Assembly (NCBI RefSeq): GCF_902490045.1 | Contig: NZ_CABUCJ010000049.1 | Location: 1-17,146, forward strand | Reading direction: 5' to 3' | DNA length: 17,146 nucleotides | Source of the DNA: an uncultured Anaerotruncus sp. | Lineage (GTDB): Bacteria; Bacillota; Clostridia; Oscillospirales; Ruminococcaceae | Shown: piece by piece, positions 8,255 through 15,360 of the stretch | Layout: each line of letters starts with the position of its first letter | Numbering within the stretch: the stretch's first letter is position 1 | Made by a program: the position numbers and the translations under genes | The notes under the pieces: generated by a model | Databases searched by the model: none | What the model was told of the DNA's origin: nothing | The model's input: the letters and a program-made list of their open reading frames with translations, nothing else

Positions 8255-9214
8255 TTAGAAATCTCCCCAGTCGGTGGGGTTGCCGCCGTCCGGCTCGACC
8301 ATGCCGAGCTTTTCGAGCAGCTCCTGGGCGGCGTTGTAGCCCATGCGCTTCTGACGGTTGTTCATCGCCGCGACCTCGATGATGATGGCGAGGTTGCGCC
8401 CCGGCTTCACCGGGATGGTCAGCGACGGAATCTGTACGCCGAGCACCTCGGTGTATTCGTCGTTCATGCCCATCCGGTCGTACACCTTGGCGGCGTCCCA
8501 CTGTTCGAGCTGGACAATCATGTTGATCTTCTCGGTCATCTTGACCGCGCCGATGCCGAAGAGGCGGCGGGCGTTGATGATGCCCACGCCGCGCAGCTCC
8601 ATAAAGTGGCGGATGTTTTCGGGCGACGAACCGACGAGGCTCTTGGCGGAGACGCGCCGGATCTCCACCGCGTCGTCCGCGATGAGGCGGTGGCCGCGCT
8701 TGACGAGCTCGATGGCCGTCTCGCTCTTGCCGACGCCGCTCTCGCCGAGCAGCAGGATGCCCTCGCCGTAGACCTCGACGAGCACGCCGTGGCGGGTAAC
8801 GCGGGGGGCGAGTTCGACGTTGAGTTCCCCGATCAGCCCCGCCATGAAGGTTGAGGTGCCGTCGGCGGTGCGCAGCAGCGGGACCTTGTATTTCTGCGCG
8901 GCGGAACGCATCCGGTCGGTCACCTCGATGTTCCGGGTGATGACGACCGCGGAGGGCCGGCTCGAAAAATAGTCGTCCACGCGGCGGGTACGCTCCTCCT
9001 CGTCGAACTGGTCGAGGAAGGCAAACTCGCTCTTTCCGAGAATCTGCATCCGCTGGTGGTCGAAATAGTCAAAAAAACCGGACAGCTGCAGCCCGGGCCG
9101 GTTGACCTCGGGCGTGGAGATGGAGATTCCGGCAGCGTCTTCCGGCAGATAGACCACCTCAAGGTTGAAATCCTTGATCAGCTTCTGGAGGGGCACAATA
9201 AATTTTGTCGCCAC
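8255..9214 (-). CDS. hprK: HPr kinase/phosphorylase
   Basis: A 319-residue HprK/P, the bifunctional enzyme that phosphorylates HPr (and Crh) on Ser46 and removes that phosphate, setting carbon catabolite repression in Firmicutes. The N-terminal domain (1-130) is followed by R-H-G-V-L-V-E-V-Y-G with H142 and the P-loop G-E-S-G-V-G-K-S at 157-164. D180 and D181 lie in I-A-D-D-A-V-E. The family signature E-L-R-G-V-G-I-I-N-A-R-R-L-F-G spans 206-220. The C-terminal V-K-P-G-R-N-L-A-I-I-I-E-V-A-A-M-N-N-R contains the phosphorylase loop. The start is GTG at 9214, which gives the normal N-terminus. An out-of-frame ATG sits directly upstream (9216) and an AAGAAGG ribosome site precedes it. It is the first gene of the long minus-strand operon. 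Confidence 0.97.
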   Translation of the reverse strand: MATKFIVPLQKLIKDFNLEVVYLPEDAAGISISTPEVNRPGLQLSGFFDYFDHQRMQILGKSEFAFLDQFDEEERTRRVDDYFSSRPSAVVITRNIEVTDRMRSAAQKYKVPLLRTADGTSTFMAGLIGELNVELAPRVTRHGVLVEVYGEGILLLGESGVGKSETAIELVKRGHRLIADDAVEIRRVSAKSLVGSSPENIRHFMELRGVGIINARRLFGIGAVKMTEKINMIVQLEQWDAAKVYDRMGMNDEYTEVLGVQIPSLTIPVKPGRNLAIIIEVAAMNNRQKRMGYNAAQELLEKLGMVEPDGGNPTDWGDF

Positions 9215-9258
9215 ATGAGCACCTTCTTTATTTGTTTTCCGTCGATATTCCTCTAGCT

Positions 9259-9287
9259 ATTATACATGATGGACGCGCATCTTTCAA
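9259..9287 (-). promoter_or_regulatory. Sigma-A promoter of the hprK operon
   Basis: On the minus strand, -35 TTGAAA (9287-9282) and -10 TATAAT (9264-9259) are separated by exactly 17 bp. The -10 is a perfect consensus and the -35 matches at 5 of 6. Transcription should start near 9252, giving a leader of about 38 nt before the GTG of hprK. No internal promoter of comparable quality was noticed in the short gaps downstream, so it probably serves the whole operon. Confidence 0.85.
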
Positions 9288-9323
9288 ACCCTATTTTGGG
9301 CAAAAATGTATTTCCAAATGCAG

Positions 9324-9352
9324 TTGAAATCCACCCGGCAATGTATTATACT
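9324..9352 (+). promoter_or_regulatory. Sigma-A promoter of the toroid-protein gene
   Basis: On the plus strand, -35 TTGAAA (9324-9329) and -10 TATACT (9347-9352) have a 17-bp spacer, with 5 of 6 matches in each box. Start of transcription is expected near 9359, about 28 nt before the TTG start codon. It is back to back with the hprK promoter: the two -35 boxes have the same sequence and are 36 bp apart. Confidence 0.82.
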
Positions 9353-9386
9353 TTTATGAGCCACTGAAAGAAAGGGGAATTGCTGC

Positions 9387-10583
9387 TTGCAAAGACGGTT
9401 CGCGGCCCTCGCCGCCGGCGTGCTGCTCCTGTTTTCGGCCGTGACGGCCGGCGCCGAAACGCCCCCCGGCGACGCGTCCCCGGCCCCCGTCGCCGAACAG
9501 ACCTGGCGGTATCTCGACGCCAATCCCCCTGGAGAAAACAGCATCCTCGCCTATTCACTCGGCGGACAGGCTGTGCGGGAGGACGCGGCCGACATGCTGG
9601 CCGGGGAGCTGCAAAGCGGCATTTTGGACGGATTTTCCTCCCCCCGCGCGCTTGAACGGGGCATCATCGGGCTGGTCAAGAGCGGCCGGGACCCGGCGTC
9701 CTTTGAAAAGACCGACCTCGTCTCCGCCCTCTACTCCCATGAAAACATCTACCAGGAGGGGCTGGGCGGCGCGCTTTTGGCGCTGGCCGCCTACAGCGCG
9801 GCGGACGCGCAGGCGCCCGTCTCTGCGCACAACTCCCCCACCGCGGTCATCGACTATATCGTATCCTCCCAGCTTCGCGAGGGCGGATTCGGTTCCGCCG
9901 CCGGGCGCGACCCCGATGTGCGCACCACCGCGCAGGCGGTCACCGTCCTCGCCGCGAGCCGGGACATCCCCTATGTGAACACCGCGGTCAACCGGGCGCT
10001 CTCCTGGCTGAGCACCCAGCAGGATGAGGACGGCGCTTTCCTGCGCGGCGGCCGTCCCGACTGCGAGAGCACCGCGGCGGTCCTGACGGCGGTGCGCACC
10101 TGCGGCATCGGCCTGGGTGACGCGCGGTTCACCAAAAACGGGCGGGACCTCCACGACGCGCTCCAATCCTTCCGGCAGCAGGACGGCGGCTACGCCGCCG
10201 CCATCGGCGGGCCTTCGGAGGTCGCGGCCACCGAGGCGGCGGTGATCGCCCTCTCGACCGATGCGACCGGCCTCTCGCCCTACCTGCCGCCCGAGCGGTA
10301 TCCCGGCTATGTGGAGCCGCAGCCCGATTCCACCTACGTGTTCCTGCGGTTCCTCTTCGGATTCCTGCTCCTCTTCGGACTGCTCTACCTGGTCCTGATC
10401 CTCACCGGGAAGATCGGCAAACGCTGGGGCAAGTTCCCCCCCGCGGAACCGGAGGATCCCGGCGAAACTCCCGGCGCGGGCGCGGATACCCGCACGCTTG
10501 AGCTCAATATCCCGATGAAAGCGGAGATCCCCGACTTCGACGCCCCAGCCGGCGGCGACCCGCCCGAACCGCCGGAAGATTAA
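9387..10583 (+). CDS. Secreted, membrane-anchored alpha/alpha-toroid repeat protein
   Basis: A 398-residue surface protein of unknown function. A signal peptide (1-23) has basic M-Q-R-R, a Leu/Ala core and an A-G-A cleavage site before E24. The extracellular part contains three recognisable prenyltransferase/squalene-cyclase-like repeats: L-R-E-G-G-F-G-S to about 190, Q-Q-D-E-D-G-A-F-L to about 237, and R-Q-Q-D-G-G-Y-A to about 290. They have the G-G-[FY] turn followed by a D/E-x-x-x-T-A helix typical of this toroid. No squalene-cyclase D-x-D-D catalytic motif and no zinc ligands of protein prenyltransferases are evident, so a binding role is more likely than terpene cyclisation (inference). 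One transmembrane helix lies at about 318-340, then K-I-G-K-R-W-G-K as the inside-positive flank and an acidic, Pro-rich tail of about 50 residues. The start is TTG, with AAAGGGGA nine bases upstream; a stop at 9357-9359 rules out a longer start. It is divergent from hprK and convergent with the DHHW gene. Confidence 0.85.
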   Translation: MQRRFAALAAGVLLLFSAVTAGAETPPGDASPAPVAEQTWRYLDANPPGENSILAYSLGGQAVREDAADMLAGELQSGILDGFSSPRALERGIIGLVKSGRDPASFEKTDLVSALYSHENIYQEGLGGALLALAAYSAADAQAPVSAHNSPTAVIDYIVSSQLREGGFGSAAGRDPDVRTTAQAVTVLAASRDIPYVNTAVNRALSWLSTQQDEDGAFLRGGRPDCESTAAVLTAVRTCGIGLGDARFTKNGRDLHDALQSFRQQDGGYAAAIGGPSEVAATEAAVIALSTDATGLSPYLPPERYPGYVEPQPDSTYVFLRFLFGFLLLFGLLYLVLILTGKIGKRWGKFPPAEPEDPGETPGAGADTRTLELNIPMKAEIPDFDAPAGGDPPEPPED

Positions 10584-10585
10584 TT

Positions 10586-10620
10586 AAAAAGACAGCCGCC
10601 CGCGGGCGGCTGTCTTTTTT
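10586..10620. terminator. Bidirectional intrinsic terminator
   Basis: A perfect palindrome whose 12-bp arms begin GACAGCCGCC and end GGCGGCTGTC. It is flanked by A5 on the left and T6 on the right, so a U-run follows the stem on either strand. It lies 2 bp after the stop of the plus-strand toroid gene and 6 bp beyond the stop of the convergent minus-strand DHHW gene, and should end both transcripts. Confidence 0.95.
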
Positions 10621-10626
10621 CGCGTG

Positions 10627-11784
10627 TCAGCGGTTGAGAAAGGTGAAGTTCGAGTCCTGCGCGAAGTTCTCGAAATTGTACATGACGAGCACGTCGTCAA
10701 ATTCCGTCCGCGCCATGACCTCGCTCATTGGCGCCGTCAGGTTGCGCAGGTCGACCATCCACACCTCGTCGTAGCTGTAGGTCAGGAAGGGTGCGAACGG
10801 GTTCCCGTAGCTGTCCTTGATGAGCAGGACGCGGGAGGTCCGCCCCTCCTTGTGGTTAAGGCTGTTTTCCGATTTGATGACGGTCAGGTCGCTGTTGCCC
10901 CACAGGAAGGCGGCGTGCTTGTCCCGTTCTCCCCACTTCTCCGCGTCGTAAAGGCCGGGCTTCTCCTCCCCGCCCACCGTGACGGAGGAGACGGGAATCT
11001 CGTACCACTCGATCGTGTCCGGGACCGCGGAAAAGAGCTTGCACTTGCTGAAGTAGGTGCCGTAGAAGCCGGGCGCCTCCCTGCGCAGCGGCTCCAGCGC
11101 GGAAAATTCCACCGCCCTGAGCCCCCGGGACTCGACGAACGCACGATAGGCGTTGTAGGCGCCCCAGGTCGTCCAATGGTGGTCGGTGCGGTAGTAGGCC
11201 TGCCGCTCCGACGCGGCGAGCCGCATCACCGGAAAGAGATCGAGCACGTTCGCGCCGCCGGGCAGCGCGCCATAGATTTCGGCGACGCGCGCGGCCTGAT
11301 CGACGTTTTGCAGCCCCTCCGGGAGCTTGTCGGAAAGGATTTCGTAGGAATTCGGGATGACGGCCACAGTGATCGGCGCGGCGTCCCGGTAAGCGGCCAG
11401 ATAGGTCCCGAGCAGCTCGATATTCATCGAAAGGCGGCGCTCGTCCACCGTCTCATACCGGTCGAACAGGTAGTGGTCCGCCCCGTAGACGATGCCGTTG
11501 TTTTCGATTTTGCCGAGCGCCGACTCGCTCACCGATTTGAGCGTGATCCACCCGTCCCGCCCGACGAACTGGTCGTTCAGATAGGTTTCAAACCGCTGGG
11601 TGTACTTGTTCTCCTGCTCCTTTGCCAGCAGTGCCGTCGCCGTCAGCTTGGGCCTCTGGGCGAGCGGGCGGTTCTCAAGCTCGCTCTTCTCCCGGTCGGG
11701 GGTCAGCAGGTTCGCCGCCGACACGACCAGCAGGAAGGCCGCGAAGAGGAAGACGAGCGGATATTTTTTAAAAGTCTGCATCAT
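10627..11784 (-). CDS. DHHW family protein (AlgJ/AlgX-like SGNH fold)
   Basis: A 385-residue protein with an N-terminal membrane anchor or uncleaved signal (about 9-26) and an extracellular SGNH-hydrolase-like domain of the DHHW family. The name-giving motif T-D-H-H-W spans 200-204. By analogy with the D-x-H-W motif of AlgJ/AlgX, D201 and H203 would be catalytic. The probable nucleophile is S325 in I-K-D-S-Y-G-N-P-F. In alginate O-acetylation, MBOAT AlgI moves acetyl groups across the membrane and AlgJ/AlgX pass them to the polymer. The same partnership is inferred here, since the MBOAT gene ends only 9 bp upstream. The start is at 11784 (two consecutive ATGs, 11784 or 11781), with a GAGGGGGA ribosome site overlapping the MBOAT stop, so translation is probably coupled. 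The polymer is unknown. Confidence 0.88.
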   Translation of the reverse strand: MMQTFKKYPLVFLFAAFLLVVSAANLLTPDREKSELENRPLAQRPKLTATALLAKEQENKYTQRFETYLNDQFVGRDGWITLKSVSESALGKIENNGIVYGADHYLFDRYETVDERRLSMNIELLGTYLAAYRDAAPITVAVIPNSYEILSDKLPEGLQNVDQAARVAEIYGALPGGANVLDLFPVMRLAASERQAYYRTDHHWTTWGAYNAYRAFVESRGLRAVEFSALEPLRREAPGFYGTYFSKCKLFSAVPDTIEWYEIPVSSVTVGGEEKPGLYDAEKWGERDKHAAFLWGNSDLTVIKSENSLNHKEGRTSRVLLIKDSYGNPFAPFLTYSYDEVWMVDLRNLTAPMSEVMARTEFDDVLVMYNFENFAQDSNFTFLNR

Positions 11785-11793
11785 GCTTCCCCC

Positions 11794-13182
11794 TCAGAAG
11801 TTCCAGTAGAGGAACGGATTGTAGGTGGAGTCGACCAGATAGGCGACCGAGAGCACCAGTATAAGCCCCAAAAACGGCAACGCGAGCACGCGGCAGAGTT
11901 TTGGGCGGCGGTCACGGATGCGGTTCAGCACCGGCATGGAGAAGAGAATCCCCAGCGCCAGCACGACCGCGTAGTTGCGCAGGTAGAACATCCATTCCGT
12001 CCCACCTGTAAAGGAAAATAGCTTTCCAAAGAAAACACCGAGCGCGCCGAAGTTCCCCTCAATTGCAAAGAGTCCCCACCCGAGCATGACCGCCAGCAGA
12101 GAGTAGGCGTGGGAAAAGAACGGGTGCCTGTCCAGGAATCCGCGGAAGCCCATCCGCTCGATCATGAGCAGGACGAAGTAGTAAAGCCCCCACAGCACAA
12201 AGTTCCAGCTCGCGCCGTGCCACAGCCCGGTGAGCGCCCAGACGACCAGCAGGTTCAGGACGTTGCGCGCCGGGCCCCTGCGGCTGCCGCCGAGCGGGAT
12301 ATAGACATAGTCGCGGAACCACCCAGAAAGGGTCATATGCCACCGCCGCCAGAACTCGGTGACGCTGCGGGAGATATAGGGGTAGTTGAAGTTCTGCGGG
12401 AAGGTAAACCCGAGCGCCCGGCCCATGCCGATGGCCATGAGCGAATAGCCGGAAAAATCGAAGTAGATCTGGAGCGTGAAGGCCGCCAGCGCGAGCCACG
12501 CCGAAGCGGTCGAGACGTTCGCAAACCCGACCGCCGCCACGTCGCTCCACAGTGCGCCGATCGAATTGGCCAGCAGCACCTTGCTGCCCAGGCCGAGGAT
12601 GAAGAGTCCGATGCCGTCCTGCACCGCGCCGAGGGTGATTTTGCGGCTGTGCAGCTCGCGGCTGATGTCGGAGTACTTGACGATCGGGCCGGCGATCAGC
12701 TGCGGGAAGAGGACGACGAAGGTGCCGAAATTGATGATGCTGCGTTCGGTCTCCACCCTGCCCGTGTAGACGTCGACCGTATAGGTCATGATCTGGAAGG
12801 TATAGAAGCTGATGCCGAGCGGAAGGGTCCTGGCAGCTTCGATGTAGGGGACCGCCATCCCCGTCAGCGTGTTCCAGTTATCGATCAAAAAGTTGCTGTA
12901 CTTGAAGAAGACGAGCCATCCGATGCTGAAAATGAGCGATAGCAGCAGGATGGCGCGGCTGAGCGCGCGGTTTTTCCGCCAGCGGCCGATGGCCAGCCCC
13001 GCAAAGTAGTTGACGAGGATCACCGCGATCATCACCGGGAAAAAGCGGATTTCCCCCCATGAATAAAAGACGAGGCTCGCCACGAGCAGTACGGCGTTTT
13101 TCAGCCGCGCCGGCGCGATATAATAGGCCGCGAAGGCCACCGGCAAAAAACAGAACAGGAACAGCAGGCTGCTGAATACCAC
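11794..13182 (-). CDS. MBOAT family O-acyltransferase (AlgI/DltB type)
   Basis: A 462-residue polytopic membrane protein of the MBOAT family. It begins with a typical AlgI-type first helix pair and F-Y-S-W-G-E. L-P-L-G-I-S-F-Y-T-F-Q follows in the middle, then Y-F-D-F-S-G-Y-S-L-M-A-I-G. The signature F-W-R-R-W-H-M-T-L-S-x-W-F-R-D-Y carries H282. The invariant active-site histidine is H322 in T-G-L-W-H-G-A-S-W-N-F. It should transfer an acyl (acetyl) group from a cytosolic donor to the outer face of the membrane. Length and motifs fit AlgI better than DltB, and no dltA, dltC or dltD genes accompany it. The start is GTG at 13182 with an AAGGGGAG ribosome site; the product ends immediately before the DHHW gene. 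Its acceptor is unknown: teichoic acid, exopolysaccharide or another surface glycan are all possible. Confidence 0.93.
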   Translation of the reverse strand: MVFSSLLFLFCFLPVAFAAYYIAPARLKNAVLLVASLVFYSWGEIRFFPVMIAVILVNYFAGLAIGRWRKNRALSRAILLLSLIFSIGWLVFFKYSNFLIDNWNTLTGMAVPYIEAARTLPLGISFYTFQIMTYTVDVYTGRVETERSIINFGTFVVLFPQLIAGPIVKYSDISRELHSRKITLGAVQDGIGLFILGLGSKVLLANSIGALWSDVAAVGFANVSTASAWLALAAFTLQIYFDFSGYSLMAIGMGRALGFTFPQNFNYPYISRSVTEFWRRWHMTLSGWFRDYVYIPLGGSRRGPARNVLNLLVVWALTGLWHGASWNFVLWGLYYFVLLMIERMGFRGFLDRHPFFSHAYSLLAVMLGWGLFAIEGNFGALGVFFGKLFSFTGGTEWMFYLRNYAVVLALGILFSMPVLNRIRDRRPKLCRVLALPFLGLILVLSVAYLVDSTYNPFLYWNF

Positions 13183-13210
13183 GGGTTTCTCCCCTTTTTG
13201 TCACAAAATG

Positions 13211-13245
13211 AAAGTGTACCGAATAGAAGCTATCCAGTACACTTT
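13211..13245 (-). terminator. Long hairpin between DUF4358 and MBOAT genes (terminator or attenuator)
   Basis: Nine-bp perfect arms AAAGTGTAC and GTACACTTT. On the minus-strand RNA the inner sequence also pairs (GGAUAG with CUAUUC through one G-U pair, plus a U-G pair), giving about 16 bp around a 3-nt CUU loop. The same pairing fails on the plus strand, which points to function in minus-strand RNA. The stem ends in UUU and is followed by CAUUUUGUG, a weak U-rich tract. It may end most DUF4358 transcripts and let a fraction read into the MBOAT gene. An alternative is an operator for a dimeric repressor. Confidence 0.6.
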
Positions 13246-13272
13246 ACCAAATCCTGCGGTTTTATGCAAGAT

Positions 13273-13794
13273 TTACGCGGCAAATGCCTCGTCGATGATC
13301 TTGACCGCGCGGTCGAGATCGTCGTCAAAGGTTTCCGGGCTCTCCCCGAGGATCACGAGGAACACATAGTTCCCCCGGTCGACCACGCGGCCCTTCTGCG
13401 CCTTTTCCGACTGGTCGGGCAGGTAGTTCGCGAAGGATGCCTGCACATCCTTGAGGCGCTTGCCCATCGCCTCGATCACCGCGTCCCTCTGTTCCGGCTT
13501 CGCCTTGACGGCAAGCAGGTTGTCGGCGCTCACATTGACCATCGCGAACTGTCCGTAATACTCGTCCACGTCCTTTTCGGGGTCGATGTAGAAGACGTCC
13601 TTCATGAGGGTGTCGTCGATCTCGGCGGGCATCGCGATCCCCACCTCGTCGATGATCTGGTCGACCACCGTCTGGATCGTCTGCCCCTCCTTCATCTCGG
13701 CGGAACTGCCGGAGGCCGCGGGTTTCGAACCGCACCCGGCAAGCGCCCCGGCGCACAGGACGGCGGAAAGCAGGACGGCAAAAATCTTTTTCAT
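13273..13794 (-). CDS. DUF4358 family lipoprotein
   Basis: A 173-residue lipoprotein. The signal peptide has M-K-K-I, a hydrophobic core and lipobox A-L-A-G-C, with C21 as the lipidated residue, so the mature protein sits on the outer face of the membrane. The body matches what I recognise as DUF4358: a D-x-L-M-x-x-V-F-Y-I-D-P segment, then A-x-V-N-V-S-A-D-N-L-L-A-V-K-A-K, an E-A-M-x-K-R-L-K-D-V-Q helix, N-Y-L-P-D-Q-S-E-K-A and G-N-Y-V-F-L-V-I-L-G. Molecular function is unknown. Such proteins often lie beside MBOAT/DHHW genes in Clostridia (from memory), as here, suggesting a helper role in the same surface modification. The start at 13794 is set by the signal peptide and an AAAGGAG site eight bases upstream; a longer in-frame ATG lacks this. 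Confidence 0.85.
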   Translation of the reverse strand: MKKIFAVLLSAVLCAGALAGCGSKPAASGSSAEMKEGQTIQTVVDQIIDEVGIAMPAEIDDTLMKDVFYIDPEKDVDEYYGQFAMVNVSADNLLAVKAKPEQRDAVIEAMGKRLKDVQASFANYLPDQSEKAQKGRVVDRGNYVFLVILGESPETFDDDLDRAVKIIDEAFAA

Positions 13795-13885
13795 GTTACA
13801 TTCTCCTTTGGTCATTGCCCGCATCGGGCTTCATTCTTCCCTCATAGAGTATGCCCAAACGCGCGGATTACTTCAGGAAAATTGG

Positions 13886-13910
13886 AAAAATTTTTTAAGC
13901 GGCCTTAAAA
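13886..13910 (-). terminator. Candidate weak terminator of the ABC importer operon
   Basis: Immediately after the ATPase stop the minus-strand RNA can form UUUUAAG-GCCG-CUUAAAA (arms at 13893-13899 and 13904-13910), followed by AA and five U. The stem is AU-rich and only 7 bp. A competing small hairpin (AAAAC-loop-GUUUU, 13907-13920) would use the same four A residues. This suggests weak or partial termination before the DUF4358 gene. No convincing promoter for that gene was found in 13811-13885; a loose -10-like CATACT (minus strand, about 13849-13854) is the best seen. Confidence 0.45.
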
Positions 13911-13920
13911 CGGGCGTTTT

Positions 13921-14664
13921 TCAGGACACGCTGCCGAAAAATTCCGCCATCCTCCGGTCCTTCGGATTGCCGAAGACCTCCTCCGGCGGGCCCGATTCGA
14001 CGATCTCCCCGTCGCACATGAAGAGGATCTTGTTGGCCACGTCCCGCGCAAAGGACATCTCATGGGTGACGACGACCATTGTCATCCCCTCCTCCGCGAG
14101 CTTGCGCATGACGCCGAGCACCTCGGCGGTGAGCTGTGGGTCGAGCGCGGAGGTCGGCTCGTCGAAGAGCATGATGTCGGGGTTGAGCATGAGCGCGCGC
14201 GCGATCGCGACCCGCTGCTTCTGCCCGCCCGACAGCGTCGAGGGCATCGCGTCGATCTTGTCCTGAAGTCCCACCTTGCCGAGGATGGACGCCGCGCGCG
14301 CGTCCGCCTCCTCCCGGGCGACGCCCTGCGTCTTGATGAGCGGCATCGTCAGGTTTCTGCGCACCGACAGGTGCGGAAAAAGGTTGAAGGACTGGAAGAC
14401 CATCCCCATCTTCGCGGTGATCGCCCGCACCTTCGCCGGCGGCGGATAGACCCCGTCGGTGACGAACGGCTCCCCCTCAACGACGATGCTGCCGCCGTCC
14501 ACCTTCTCCAAGTCGATCAGGCAGCGCAGCATCGTGCTCTTGCCCGCGCCCGACGGCCCGATGACCGCGATCACGTCGCCCCGCTTCACGGTGAAGCTCA
14601 CGTCGGTGAGCACGTCCTGCCCGGAAAAGCCCTTTTTGAGGCCGCTTACTTCGATCAGATTCAT
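13921..14664 (-). CDS. Polar amino-acid ABC importer, ATP-binding protein (GlnQ/HisP type)
   Basis: A 247-residue ABC ATPase that powers amino-acid uptake at the inner face of the membrane. Walker A is G-P-S-G-A-G-K-S at 36-43. The Q-loop glutamine is Q91 in V-F-Q-S-F-N-L-F-P-H. The signature is L-S-G-G-Q-K-Q-R-V at 144-152. Walker B is I-M-L-F-D-E-P-T-S-A-L-D-P with D168 and E169, and the H-loop is H201 in V-T-H-E-M. The F-N-L-F-P-H-L-x-V-x-x-N motif and the length place it in the polar amino-acid (PAAT) family. AAGGAGG precedes the ATG at 14664, and the gene starts 13 bp after the permease stop. The amino acid transported cannot be named from sequence. Confidence 0.95.
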   Translation of the reverse strand: MNLIEVSGLKKGFSGQDVLTDVSFTVKRGDVIAVIGPSGAGKSTMLRCLIDLEKVDGGSIVVEGEPFVTDGVYPPPAKVRAITAKMGMVFQSFNLFPHLSVRRNLTMPLIKTQGVAREEADARAASILGKVGLQDKIDAMPSTLSGGQKQRVAIARALMLNPDIMLFDEPTSALDPQLTAEVLGVMRKLAEEGMTMVVVTHEMSFARDVANKILFMCDGEIVESGPPEEVFGNPKDRRMAEFFGSVS

Positions 14665-14677
14665 GTCCCCGCCCTCC

Positions 14678-15334
14678 TTAATAGGCCGTTTTCTTTTCCA
14701 GCCAGTTGAAAACCAACTGGAGGACGGTGTTCATCGCCAGGTAGATGACGAAGGCGATCACATAGGGGAAGATGCTCCCGGTGCGGCTGACCGCCACCTT
14801 GGCATAGTGGAGGATTTCCGGGATCGCAATCGCGAAAACGAGCGCGGTGTCCTTGACGAGCGTGATTGACTCGTTGGTGATGCTCGGCAGCGCGACGCGG
14901 ATCATCTGCGGCAGGATGACGTGGAAGGTGGTCTGCACCTTGTTAAGCCCGAGGACTTGACAGGCCTCATACTGCCCGCGGTCGATCGACAGGAGGCCCC
15001 CGCGGAAGATTTCAGCAAAATAGGCGGCATAGTTGAGGGAAAATCCCACCAGCGCGCAGGTCATCGCGCTGAAAAAGAGGGTGCGGAAGGGCTCCCCCAG
15101 CAGAGGCAGGCCAAAATAGATGAAGAAGAGCTGCAGCATCAACGGCGTGCCGCGCATGACATAGATGTAGGCGTTTACCAGCCAGCGCAGCGGCGCTATG
15201 CGGCTGCGGGTGCACAGGGTCAGCAGAAAGCCCAGCGGGATGGAGGCCGCCAGCACCACCACAAACAAAAGCAGCACGGCGCCCAGGCCCTGCATCAGCG
15301 CGGAAGTTGTTACAACAATTTCGTTCCAGTCCAT
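14678..15334 (-). CDS. Polar amino-acid ABC importer, permease (HisM/GlnP type)
   Basis: A 218-residue membrane protein with about five helices. It has the R-G-T-P-L-M-L-Q-L-F segment (61-70) characteristic of the PAAT family. The cytoplasmic EAA loop starts at E123-A (Y-E-A-C-Q-V-L-G-L-N) and runs to L-P-Q-M-I-R-V-A-L-P-S, where it contacts the ATPase. N-E-S-I-T-L-V-K-D-T-A-L is also typical. A single permease gene suggests a homodimer in the complex. The start at 15334 follows GGGAG at nine bases. It is separated from the binding-protein gene by 127 bp carrying two strong palindromes, whereas its spacing to the ATPase gene is only 13 bp. Confidence 0.94.
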   Translation of the reverse strand: MDWNEIVVTTSALMQGLGAVLLLFVVVLAASIPLGFLLTLCTRSRIAPLRWLVNAYIYVMRGTPLMLQLFFIYFGLPLLGEPFRTLFFSAMTCALVGFSLNYAAYFAEIFRGGLLSIDRGQYEACQVLGLNKVQTTFHVILPQMIRVALPSITNESITLVKDTALVFAIAIPEILHYAKVAVSRTGSIFPYVIAFVIYLAMNTVLQLVFNWLEKKTAY

Positions 15335-15360
15335 TGAGGCACGCTCCCATTCATTTTCCC

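Noticed and set aside
7649..8854. Plus-strand open frame of 401 codons
   Set aside because: Antisense shadow of the PHP and hprK genes, which have clear motifs and ribosome sites; the plus frame has neither.
10624..12021. Plus-strand open frame of 465 codons
   Set aside because: Antisense to the DHHW and MBOAT genes and located past a strong terminator; composition is that of a GC-rich shadow frame.
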